NCBI GenBank assembly: GCA_036846645.1
Contig: DAIUBN010000080.1
Location: forward strand, 1-12,854
DNA: 12,854 nt
Origin: JAAYUD01 sp036846645
GTDB lineage: Bacteria > Bacteroidota > Bacteroidia > Bacteroidales > Bacteroidaceae
Direction: 5' to 3'
Shown: positions 1 to 7,125 of the stretch, one piece after another
Position numbering within the stretch: position 1 is the stretch's first letter
Layout of the letters: each line of letters begins with the position of its first letter
Position numbers and translations under genes: made by a program
Notes under the pieces: model-generated
What the model saw: only the letters and a program-made list of their open reading frames with translations
Told to the model about the DNA's origin: nothing
The model's database searches: none

Positions 1-81
1 CCATATCATACGGATTGTTTAACGATATTAAAACTATAGTAACGTAGTACAATCTAAGGACATTTCCAAGTATATTTTCTG
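1..81. other. Left-edge intergenic stretch, no gene assigned
   Basis: AT-rich sequence ahead of the first promoter. All three forward frames meet stop codons within the first 50 bases (TAA at 20, TAG at 37, TAG at 45), so at most a few C-terminal codons of an upstream gene could lie here. On the minus strand an ATG at 9 could begin a gene running off the left edge, but only three codons are visible and no minus-strand -7 box stands ahead of it. Nothing can be assigned. Confidence 0.4.
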
Positions 82-89
82 TAACTTTG
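82..89 (+). promoter_or_regulatory. Bacteroidota -7 promoter box (TAACTTTG) for the lipoprotein gene
   Basis: TAACTTTG matches the Bacteroidota primary-sigma -7 consensus TAnnTTTG and lies about 30-40 bases ahead of the possible starts at 121-127. That would give a leader of roughly 25-35 nt. No clear -33 TTTG is seen at the usual 19-21 base spacing, so the upstream half is weak or absent. Confidence 0.55.
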
Positions 90-120
90 CAATCGTTTTA
101 CTAATACACTAATTTTATTT

Positions 121-981
121 GTGATGATGATAACGAAAAAATCTAAACTATTCTGCACTATATATCTCTGCTTGATAGCTGTTTCTTTTATCGGTTGTAG
201 TAAGGATGATGGAATAAAAGAGTTGAAACTTTCTACTACCACCGATACCGTTTATACCGATAGTATTGCATATACTTTTGATATTGTATCTGGTAATGGT
301 AACTATCAAGTTACGGTAAACTCTGATGGTGACAGATCTTCTTCGACGAAGGCCATCGTAAAAAACAATCATGTAAGTATTAATCTGTTGAAGCCTTCCA
401 CTCAAGTAACGGTGACAGATGCTGCCGGCCAATCTGCTAATCTAGAGATTGTATCCAACAACAAATCACTGGCTACAATGGAAACTTCTGTAGGAGTATC
501 GTATGGATATTATCTAAAATCAAAATTAAATTGGGGTAATGGTGGATATCGCATTTTGAGCCAATCGAATGATGTGGCTTCGGTAACAATAGACGATGAA
601 GGACATTATATAGCCAAGGGACTTCGCTCTAGCGGCAGTACAACCCTATTGATTTCAGATGAGCGTGGTACTACCAACTATATGACGATAGAAGTTGGAA
701 ACGGAGCCAATATCACCAATGATGCACTGACCTATAGCATTCCTAAAAAAGAGGCATGGGGCATTTTCACCTTTCCTATTAAATATGGTGTAGGTGATTG
801 GAAAATCGTTTCTTGCTCAGATGCGCTCCGTAATCCTTTCTTAATAGTACTCTCGAAAAATGAATATGCAGACCAAGATGTGCTGCAAATATCCATACCC
901 AAAGAGAGCGAAATGCCTTTGACAGTACAACTTGAAGATAGGGCCAGCAACCACACAACACTGACCATCAATACGAAATAA
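121..981 (+). CDS. Surface-type lipoprotein with three Ig-like repeats, function unknown
   Basis: I do not recognise a named family. The N-terminus is a lipoprotein signal: basic start, hydrophobic core at residues 10-24, then F-I-G-C with the lipidated Cys at 26 (numbered from the GTG at 121). The residues after it, S-K-D-D-G, resemble the acidic export signal that sends Bacteroidota lipoproteins to the outer face of the outer membrane. The mature part seems to be three divergent beta-rich repeats. A G-x-G-x-(Y/W)-x-(V/I) motif recurs at 58, 139 and 223, and each is followed by a Thr/Val-rich strand with a conserved Asp at 100, 180 and 273. This suggests Ig-like or BACON-like folds with a binding or structural role; no catalytic motif is visible. 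The start is ambiguous (GTG 121, ATG 124 or ATG 127); 124 or 127 is more natural. The gene converges on miaB. Confidence 0.75.
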   Translation: MMMITKKSKLFCTIYLCLIAVSFIGCSKDDGIKELKLSTTTDTVYTDSIAYTFDIVSGNGNYQVTVNSDGDRSSSTKAIVKNNHVSINLLKPSTQVTVTDAAGQSANLEIVSNNKSLATMETSVGVSYGYYLKSKLNWGNGGYRILSQSNDVASVTIDDEGHYIAKGLRSSGSTTLLISDERGTTNYMTIEVGNGANITNDALTYSIPKKEAWGIFTFPIKYGVGDWKIVSCSDALRNPFLIVLSKNEYADQDVLQISIPKESEMPLTVQLEDRASNHTTLTINTK

Positions 982-1011
982 TCCCTTTAAAAAGGATATC
1001 TTATAAAAAAT

Positions 1012-1045
1012 AAAGCCAGTCGAGAAAAATCTTTCGGCTGGCTTT
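1012..1045. terminator. Bidirectional intrinsic terminator between lipoprotein gene and miaB
   Basis: AAAGCCAG (1012-1019) pairs perfectly with CTGGCTTT (1038-1045). The inner part, TCGAGA with TTTCGG, adds six pairs including two G-U, leaving a six-base loop. The A-rich run at 1004-1011 gives a strong U-tract for leftward transcripts ending miaB. Rightward transcripts from the lipoprotein gene get a weaker U-run, so the hairpin can serve both genes. Confidence 0.8.
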
Positions 1046-1070
1046 AATATTATATATGTTATGAATCTTT

Positions 1071-2438
1071 CTAAACTTCTTCGCCTATCAATGTGGCAGA
1101 AGTAGATGAGGTGATGCGGACATTGACAAAATCGCCAACATGATGATTGCCTCTATTGAATACAACAACACGGTTTTGCTCCGTTCTGCCAAAGAGCTGT
1201 TCACGAGAGCGTTTTGAAACGCCTTCAACAAGAATTTCAAAAGTCTTGCCAACGCAGCGCGCATTAGAATCGGCAGAAAGCTGGTTTTGCAATTCAATAA
1301 TCTCGTTGAGCCGACGGATTTTCTCTTCTTCGGGAATATCATCGGGTAGATTCTTTGAGGCAAATGTACCGGGACGCTCTGAATATTTGAACATAAAAGC
1401 TGAGTCGTAGGCACATTCCATCATCAAAGAAAGAGATTGACGGTGGTCATCTTCGGTCTCGCCACAGAATCCGCAGAAAATATCGGTAGACAGTCCGCAG
1501 TCGGGAATAATTTTGCGAATGGCAGCCACTCTATCCAGATACCACTCTCGGGTATACTTTCGGTTCATAGCTTTCAATATTCTTGAACTTCCACTTTGAA
1601 CCGGAAGATGAATATGCTTGCAGACATTGGGAACGTCGGCAATAACATGCAGCGTTTCGTCACTCATATCTTTTGGATGAGAAGTGGTGAAACGAATACG
1701 CATTTTGGGAGCTGTCTCAGCCACTGTTCTAAGCAGCATCGGGAAAGTGACAACACTGCCGTCTTCGCGTTCGAAACGATAGGAGTTGACATTTTGCCCA
1801 AGCAATGTGATTTCTTTATAGCCTTTGGCCTCGAGGTCGCGCACTTCATTGAGAATACTCTCCACATCGCGGCTCCTCTCTCTTCCTCTAGTATAAGGAA
1901 CAATGCAATAGGTACAGAAATTATTGCAACCTCTCATGATGGAGACGAAACTCGAGATGTGGTTACCACAAATATGAGACGGGATAATGTCTCGATAGGT
2001 CTCAGTCTTCGATAATTCTACATTGATAGCTTTCTGTCCTGCCTCTACCGAAGAAATCAAATCGGGCAGAGTGAGATAAGCGTCCGGTCCGGCAACAAGG
2101 TCGACATGATGATTCTCTATCAAATCTTCCTTGACATGCTCTGCCATACAACCTATCACACCGATAATCAGCTTATGTTTCTTGCGAAGAGCATTGAGTG
2201 CTTCGAGCCGATTATAGATTTTCTGTTCGGCATTCTCTCGCACCGAGCAAGTATTGAGGAATACAGCATCGGCATTGTCGAGTGTATCGGTCACTTCGTA
2301 GCCGGCAATTTTCATCACCGATGCCACGACTTCACTATCTGCCACATTCATCTGGCAGCCATAGGTTTCGATGAAGAGTCTCTTCTCTTCTTTGGCGGTT
2401 GCGGATTTAAAGTCCGTTCCCGTTTTTTCGTTTGTCAT
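1071..2438 (-). CDS. miaB: tRNA-2-methylthio-N6-dimethylallyladenosine synthase MiaB
   Basis: This radical-SAM methylthiotransferase adds the ms2 group to i6A37 next to the anticodon of tRNAs reading UNN codons. The 455-residue protein has the full architecture. An N-terminal UPF0004 domain carries Cys 28 (in Y-G-C-Q-M-N), Cys 64 (N-T-C-S-V-R) and Cys 97 (G-C-M-A-E), which hold the second Fe-S cluster. The radical-SAM core has C171-NNF-C175-TY-C178 for the SAM-binding cluster. A TRAM RNA-binding domain follows from about residue 390 to the end. I chose the ATG at 2438, which gives M-T-N-E-K and normal family length; a longer open frame to 2594 would run inside argS. The start lies 25 bases past the argS stop on the same strand, so the two are probably co-transcribed. 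The hairpin at 1012-1045 ends the unit. Confidence 0.96.
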   Translation of the reverse strand: MTNEKTGTDFKSATAKEEKRLFIETYGCQMNVADSEVVASVMKIAGYEVTDTLDNADAVFLNTCSVRENAEQKIYNRLEALNALRKKHKLIIGVIGCMAEHVKEDLIENHHVDLVAGPDAYLTLPDLISSVEAGQKAINVELSKTETYRDIIPSHICGNHISSFVSIMRGCNNFCTYCIVPYTRGRERSRDVESILNEVRDLEAKGYKEITLLGQNVNSYRFEREDGSVVTFPMLLRTVAETAPKMRIRFTTSHPKDMSDETLHVIADVPNVCKHIHLPVQSGSSRILKAMNRKYTREWYLDRVAAIRKIIPDCGLSTDIFCGFCGETEDDHRQSLSLMMECAYDSAFMFKYSERPGTFASKNLPDDIPEEEKIRRLNEIIELQNQLSADSNARCVGKTFEILVEGVSKRSREQLFGRTEQNRVVVFNRGNHHVGDFVNVRITSSTSATLIGEEV

Positions 2439-2463
2439 ATATATTATTATTGAATAGAATATT

Positions 2464-4260
2464 CTACATCCTTTCAGGCACCTCGATGCCGAGTAGTCCC
2501 ATACCCAGCTTGATGACTTTGGCGATATTAGCAGAAAGCACGATACGGAAGATGCGAACTGCTTCGTTCTCTTCACGAAGAATGCTGAAGTCATGATAGA
2601 ACTGGTTGTACTCCTTCACCAAGTCATAAATATAGTTGGCAATGGTTGACGGACTATAGTCTGTACCAGCCTGACGAACGGTAGCAGCAAAATCTGCCAG
2701 CATCTGGATGAGCACTTCTTCCTTCTCGTTGAGTAGCAAATTGGTGGGCAATTCGGCAGGAACAGTAATCTTCATCTCGGCAGCCTTGCGGAGCACCGAC
2801 TGAATACGGGCATAAGTATATTGAATAAAAGGACCGGTATTGCCGTTGAAATCGATAGACTCTTTCGGGTTGAAAGTCATATTCTTTCGAGCATCCACTT
2901 TCAGAATAAAGTATTTCAAAGCACCGAGTCCTACGATACGAGCAATATTATCGGCTTCTTCTTGAGTCAGTCCATCAAGTTTACCCAATTCTTGAGAAGT
3001 CTCTTTAGCGGTCTTCACCATTTCGGCTATCAAGTCGTCGGCATCTACAACAGTTCCCTCACGAGATTTCATCTTTCCTTCGGGAAGCTCTACCATACCA
3101 TAGGAGAAGTGAACCAAATCTTTTCCCCATTCGAAGCCAAGACGATCGAGCAAGATAGAAAGAACTTGGAAATGATAGTTCTGTTCGTTGCCCACTACAT
3201 AGATCATCTTGTTGATAGGATAATCTTTGAAACGCTGTTCGGCAGTACCGATATCTTGTGTCATATAGACCGAAGTGCCATCTTTACGAAGTAACAGTTT
3301 TTGGTCGAGCCCTTTATCTGTAAGGTCGGCCCAAACTGAACCATCGTCTTTTTTGAAGAACAGACCCTTGTCCAGTCCTTCGAGCACTTTCTTTTTTCCT
3401 TCGAGATAAGTATTCGATTCATAATATATCTTATCGAACGAGATACCCATCTTCTGATAAGTTTCGTCGAATCCGGCATAAACCCATTCGTTCATCTTTT
3501 CCCAAAGGGCACGAACTTCAGGGTCACCGGCCTCCCATTTCACCAACATAGCATGAGCTTCTTGAATGAGCGGCGCAGAAGCTTCAGCTTCTTCTTGCGT
3601 CATTCCTTTCTCTTCCATGAGCTGTTTGACCTGAGCTTTATAATGTTGATCGAAAGCTACATAGTAGTCACCTACAAGATGATCGCCTTTCTTACCAGAC
3701 GATTCGGGCGTTTCGCCGTTGCCATATAACTTCCAAGCCAGCATAGACTTGCAGATATGGATGCCACGATCGTTTACTATATTAGTTTTGACTACCTTAT
3801 TTCCGTTTGCCTTCACAATCTTGGTCAGAGAGTTACCGAGCAGATTGTTTCTCATGTGACCTAGGTGAAGCGGTTTGTTTGTATTAGGAGAAGAAAACTC
3901 TATCATTACCAACGGAGAATTGTCGGTAGGTTCAGTAATGCCATATTGTTTGTCGGCGTTGATATCATTGAGCAGACTAATCCAAGCAGAAGAAGCAATG
4001 ACGAGATTCAAGAAACCTTTGATGACGCTAAAATCTTCGATATTAGCATCATTGGCTTTTAAATACTCACCAATTTCTGTTGCTGTTTGTTCTGGGCCTT
4101 TCTTGGACATTTTCAAGAAAGGGAAAACCACTAATGAAAGATGTCCTTTGAACTCTTTTCTGGTTTTCTGCAATTGGATTCTCTCTGCTGGAACATTTTC
4201 GCCATATAGCGCCTTTAGCGCAGCGATGACCGATGGAATTAATTTATCTTCTATCTTCAT
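2464..4260 (-). CDS. argS: Arginyl-tRNA synthetase
   Basis: This class I aminoacyl-tRNA synthetase charges tRNA-Arg with arginine in the cytoplasm. Starting at the ATG at 4260 it has 598 residues, a normal length. An N-terminal Add-1 domain spans roughly residues 1-95. The HIGH-type signature is H-L-G-H at 132-135, within the S-P-N-x-N-K-P-L-H-L-G-H context typical of ArgRS. The KMSKS-equivalent loop reads G-K-M-K-S-R-E-G (395-402). A helical DALR anticodon-binding domain runs from about 475 to the C-terminal P-E-R-M. A TTG six bases upstream could add two residues but is less likely. The gene is first in a leftward unit with miaB and has a -7 box only about 20 bases ahead of its start, implying a very short leader. 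No frameshift or missing motif is seen. Confidence 0.97.
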   Translation of the reverse strand: MKIEDKLIPSVIAALKALYGENVPAERIQLQKTRKEFKGHLSLVVFPFLKMSKKGPEQTATEIGEYLKANDANIEDFSVIKGFLNLVIASSAWISLLNDINADKQYGITEPTDNSPLVMIEFSSPNTNKPLHLGHMRNNLLGNSLTKIVKANGNKVVKTNIVNDRGIHICKSMLAWKLYGNGETPESSGKKGDHLVGDYYVAFDQHYKAQVKQLMEEKGMTQEEAEASAPLIQEAHAMLVKWEAGDPEVRALWEKMNEWVYAGFDETYQKMGISFDKIYYESNTYLEGKKKVLEGLDKGLFFKKDDGSVWADLTDKGLDQKLLLRKDGTSVYMTQDIGTAEQRFKDYPINKMIYVVGNEQNYHFQVLSILLDRLGFEWGKDLVHFSYGMVELPEGKMKSREGTVVDADDLIAEMVKTAKETSQELGKLDGLTQEEADNIARIVGLGALKYFILKVDARKNMTFNPKESIDFNGNTGPFIQYTYARIQSVLRKAAEMKITVPAELPTNLLLNEKEEVLIQMLADFAATVRQAGTDYSPSTIANYIYDLVKEYNQFYHDFSILREENEAVRIFRIVLSANIAKVIKLGMGLLGIEVPERM

Positions 4261-4280
4261 AATCAAACTGTTTTGGGGTG

Positions 4281-4288
4281 CAAAGTTA
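4281..4288 (-). promoter_or_regulatory. -7 promoter box (TAACTTTG) for argS-miaB
   Basis: On the minus strand this reads TAACTTTGC, a match to TAnnTTTG and identical to the box ahead of the lipoprotein gene. It lies 20 bases upstream of the argS ATG, so the predicted leader is only about 15 nt. A TTTG -33 element is not evident at standard spacing; T-rich sequence occurs nearby. Confidence 0.6.
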
Positions 4289-4373
4289 CGATGTTTATAA
4301 CGAAAAACATCCTAAAATAATGAAAAAGAATAAACTGAACTCTGTTTTCATATCGTATACCGATAATATTTTG

Positions 4374-4381
4374 TATTTTTG
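4374..4381 (+). promoter_or_regulatory. -7 promoter box (TATTTTTG) for the rhomboid cluster
   Basis: TATTTTTG fits TAnnTTTG and ends 26 bases before the ATG at 4408, giving a leader of about 20 nt. A T-rich element at 4345-4349 could act as the -33 region, but its spacing of about 24 bases is longer than usual. The 147-base gap 4261-4407 thus holds two divergent promoters, one for argS-miaB and one for this run. Confidence 0.55.
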
Positions 4382-4407
4382 CCAAATAAAATTATAATTA
4401 TTATTTT

Positions 4408-5100
4408 ATGAATGCATTTTCTACACCACCGGTTACAAAGAACATTATCATTATTAATATTTTGGTGTTTGTAGCAACCCTGGTAGCAGCACGATATGGA
4501 GTTGATTTAACCACCTATCTAGGTCTACACTTCTTTCTTGCCAAAGATTTTAATGCCGCTCAGCTAGTGACTTATATGTTTATGCACGGCGGCTTTGCCC
4601 ATATCTTTTTTAATATGTTTGCCGTATGGATGTTTGGTAGGATACTAGAACAGACATGGGGTCCAAAGAAGTTCCTTACCTATTATATTATATGTGGTAT
4701 CGGTGCTGGTCTTATCCAAGAAGCTGTTCAATATGTTTATTACATCACGGTATTGTCGAGCTATGCCGGAGTCAACACGGGCTTGGGAGTTATTTCTATG
4801 GCATATCTTAATATGATGACTACTGTAGGAGCTTCTGGTGCCGTATATGCTATCCTTTTAGCTTTCGGTATGACTTACCCTAATGATAAGATGTTTATAT
4901 TCCCGCTACCTTTCCCTATCAAAGCCAAATGGTTTGTAATAGGATATGCAGTAATCGAATTGGTATCAGCAATTTCTAACAATCCGAATGATAATGTAGC
5001 CCACTTTGCCCATTTGGGAGGTATGCTAATCGGATTAATAATAATATTGTATTGGAAGCATAAGAATAAGAATAGTAACAATGGGAACTATTATTACTGA
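4408..5100 (+). CDS. Rhomboid-family intramembrane serine protease (first of pair)
   Basis: A predicted inner-membrane serine protease that cleaves transmembrane substrates. The 230-residue protein shows the rhomboid signatures. H60-G-G-F-A-H65-I-F-F-N69 matches the TM2 oxyanion-hole region, with H65 and N69 equivalent to GlpG H150 and N154. G141-A-S143-G144 is the catalytic GxSG, and A201-H202-L-G-G carries the catalytic His, so the Ser-His dyad is intact. About six membrane segments can be drawn. The stretch between TM3 and TM4 (roughly 106-138) is long and mildly hydrophobic. A short basic, Asn-rich tail (217-230) ends the protein. Upstream sequence is A/T-rich with no Shine-Dalgarno. The last 20 bases overlap the next rhomboid gene in a different frame, implying coupled translation. 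The substrate cannot be told from sequence. Confidence 0.92.
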   Translation: MNAFSTPPVTKNIIIINILVFVATLVAARYGVDLTTYLGLHFFLAKDFNAAQLVTYMFMHGGFAHIFFNMFAVWMFGRILEQTWGPKKFLTYYIICGIGAGLIQEAVQYVYYITVLSSYAGVNTGLGVISMAYLNMMTTVGASGAVYAILLAFGMTYPNDKMFIFPLPFPIKAKWFVIGYAVIELVSAISNNPNDNVAHFAHLGGMLIGLIIILYWKHKNKNSNNGNYYY

Positions 5101-5983
5101 TTTAAAAGAAAAATTTCGTAACGGAGATATTGTTGTTCGACTTATATATATTAATGTAGCGGTATTTATCGTTACCTTTCTTGCCGGCGTTGTATGTAAG
5201 TTGATGGGATGGGGAGAAATTGGTTCTTTCTCATTCCTTGCTTTTCCTGCGTCTTTCGATAAATTTCTGCTTCAACCATGGTCCATCATTACCTATATGT
5301 TTATGCATGGCGGAGTATGGCACATCTTATTCAATATGCTCTGCCTGTATTGGTTTGGCGAGATCTTCCTGATGTTTTTTTCTACCAAGCATCTCAGAGG
5401 TTTGTACTTCTTGGGCGGTATTGCCGGTGCAGTACTCTTTATGCTGAGTTATAATATTTTCCCCTATTTCCAACCGGCAATTGACTCTTCGGTCGTAGTG
5501 GGAGCATCGGCCTCTATACTTGCCATTATCATTGCTGTAGCATATAGACAGCCCAATTATCGTGTCCAACTGTTTTTGATCGGGAATGTCAGCCTTAAAT
5601 ATTTAGCACTGTTTGCTATTGTTCTCGATTTACTTTTCATCACTTCTTCCAATGCCGGTGGTCATATTGCCCATCTGGGAGGCGCACTTTCGGGTTGGAT
5701 ATTTGCAGCTTCGCTCAATAAAGGAGTCGACCTCACTTCTTGGATCAATAAAATACTCGATTTCTTTGGAGGCATATTCCATTATAGCACATGGCATCGC
5801 AAGCCAAAGATGAAAGTACATTATTATAACAATGCAAAACGGGAAACCGATGAGCAATATAATCAACGAAAGAAGAGACAAGACGAAGAAATAGACCGGA
5901 TACTCGACAAATTAAAGAAATCGGGATACGGCAGCTTGTCCGAAGAAGAAAAAAAACGTTTGTTTGACGCGAGCAAGAAGTAA
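5081..5983 (+). CDS. Rhomboid-family protease with charged C-terminal tail (second of pair)
   Basis: A 300-residue paralogue of the preceding rhomboid. It has H76-G-G-V-W-H81-I-L-F-N85 in TM2, G141-A-S143-A144 at the catalytic Ser, and I-A-H198-L-G-G for the catalytic His. The motif is GASA rather than GxSG, so the Gly after the nucleophile is replaced by Ala; the Ser-His dyad remains and activity is plausible but unproven. After the membrane core (to about residue 211) comes a hydrophilic region of about 90 residues. It ends in a charged coiled-coil-like stretch (253-281) and a G-Y-G-S-L-S-E-E-E-K motif, resembling the C-terminal domain I recall as DUF6576 in Bacteroidota rhomboids. The ATG at 5081 lies inside the first rhomboid gene; the next in-frame ATG (residue 42) would delete TM1, so the overlapping start is preferred. 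The EEP gene follows after seven bases. Confidence 0.9.
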   Translation: MGTIITDLKEKFRNGDIVVRLIYINVAVFIVTFLAGVVCKLMGWGEIGSFSFLAFPASFDKFLLQPWSIITYMFMHGGVWHILFNMLCLYWFGEIFLMFFSTKHLRGLYFLGGIAGAVLFMLSYNIFPYFQPAIDSSVVVGASASILAIIIAVAYRQPNYRVQLFLIGNVSLKYLALFAIVLDLLFITSSNAGGHIAHLGGALSGWIFAASLNKGVDLTSWINKILDFFGGIFHYSTWHRKPKMKVHYYNNAKRETDEQYNQRKKRQDEEIDRILDKLKKSGYGSLSEEEKKRLFDASKK

Positions 5984-5990
5984 TTACTAA

Positions 5991-7091
5991 ATGAAAGGGG
6001 TCCGTACAATATTAACAGGATTGATTCTGATAATCAATATTCTGACAGCATTGTTTTTTTTGCTATCGGCCTACTCTGCATATATTACTCCAGAGAAGTA
6101 TCCGATGCTGTCTTGTGCAGGTCTGTTATTTCCTTTCTTCTTACTGGCAAATATTTGCTTTATCGTATTCTGGCTAGTCGTTCTTCATTACAAATATACT
6201 CTCATATCACTCATAGCGATGTTGATTGGATTTCCGTATATCCGGACTTACTGCCCGATCAATCTACACTCTAAAGATGTTCCGTCAGAAAGAATCAAAT
6301 TATTATCTTACAATGTGATGTCGTTCGATAATATGAAAAAGGAGAATGGAGAAAATCCGATACTGCAATATCTGGCTAAAAGTAATGCCGATATTATCTG
6401 CCTGCAAGAATATGGTTCTTCGCAGTCTAGCGGGAAATACGTTAATGAGGAATATATTCAGTCGATGATGAAAAACTATCCTTATCAAGACGTAACAGCT
6501 GTGGGCGAAAAGGGTAATGGAAACAAACTAGCCTTATTCTCTCGCTTTCCAATTATTTCATCTCGCCACATACCCTATCAAAGCAAATACAACGGCTCTG
6601 TTTGTTATGAGCTGGCGATAAATGGTGATACAGTGACCGTCATCAACAATCATCTGGAATCGAACAAACTGACACTGAAAGATAGAGAAAAATATGAAAT
6701 TTTTATCGGCGGATTGAGTAAAGGAAATGTTCAGTCAGAAAACCGTTCATTATTACGCAAATTTGCCGATGCTTCGGCATTAAGAGCTAATCAGGCTCGG
6801 ATTATAGCCCGCGTTATTGCAACATCACCTCATCAAACGGTTATCGCTTGTGGCGACTTTAACGACAGTCCTTTATCGTATGCCCACCAAATCATCGACC
6901 GCCAATTGAATGATGCTTTCACTCAATCCGGCAGCGGACTCGGTATCTCATTCAACCGGAATAAATTTTTCTTCCGTATAGATAATATATTAATCAGTAA
7001 AAATCTGAAAAGCTATAACTGCACTGTAGACCGTTCTATAAAAAGTTCGGACCACTACCCTATTTGGTGCTATTTATGCTATAAACAGTAA
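5991..7091 (+). CDS. Membrane-anchored endonuclease/exonuclease/phosphatase-family protein
   Basis: A 366-residue protein with three N-terminal membrane segments (about 8-30, 42-65, 68-86) and a metal-dependent EEP (DNase I-like) domain from about 102. The catalytic motifs are all present: L-S-Y-N108, C-L-Q-E140 (metal ligand), N-N-H221-L-E-S, C-G-D289-F-N291-D, R-I-D331-N-I-L and S-D354-H355-Y-P. The family hydrolyses phosphodiester or phosphomonoester bonds in nucleic acids, phosphoinositides or sphingomyelin; the substrate here cannot be deduced. With an odd number of helices, the catalytic domain could lie in the periplasm if the N-terminus is cytoplasmic, which would argue against chromosomal DNA repair. 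The gene starts seven bases after the second rhomboid stop, so it is almost certainly in the same operon. Its membrane helices next to two intramembrane proteases are suggestive but not evidence of a substrate relation. Confidence 0.9.
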   Translation: MKGVRTILTGLILIINILTALFFLLSAYSAYITPEKYPMLSCAGLLFPFFLLANICFIVFWLVVLHYKYTLISLIAMLIGFPYIRTYCPINLHSKDVPSERIKLLSYNVMSFDNMKKENGENPILQYLAKSNADIICLQEYGSSQSSGKYVNEEYIQSMMKNYPYQDVTAVGEKGNGNKLALFSRFPIISSRHIPYQSKYNGSVCYELAINGDTVTVINNHLESNKLTLKDREKYEIFIGGLSKGNVQSENRSLLRKFADASALRANQARIIARVIATSPHQTVIACGDFNDSPLSYAHQIIDRQLNDAFTQSGSGLGISFNRNKFFFRIDNILISKNLKSYNCTVDRSIKSSDHYPIWCYLCYKQ

Positions 7092-7125
7092 TCATATTAA
7101 ATATTAACAATCCTATAAATCAACC

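Noticed and set aside
1596..2453. Rightward open frames of 115-139 codons opposite miaB
   Set aside because: They lie antisense to an intact, well-conserved gene, have no promoter and show no recognisable protein composition.
2439..2594. N-terminal extension of the miaB frame upstream to 2594
   Set aside because: The extra 52 residues lie inside the argS C-terminal coding region and match nothing expected in MiaB. The ATG at 2438 gives normal family length.
2821..4300. Rightward open frames of up to 157 codons opposite argS
   Set aside because: They are antisense shadows of argS, which is complete and carries all its motifs.
4408..5983. The two rhomboid genes as a broken or frameshifted single gene
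   Set aside because: Each has its own full set of TM2, Ser and His motifs, so they are two complete paralogues overlapping by 20 bases.
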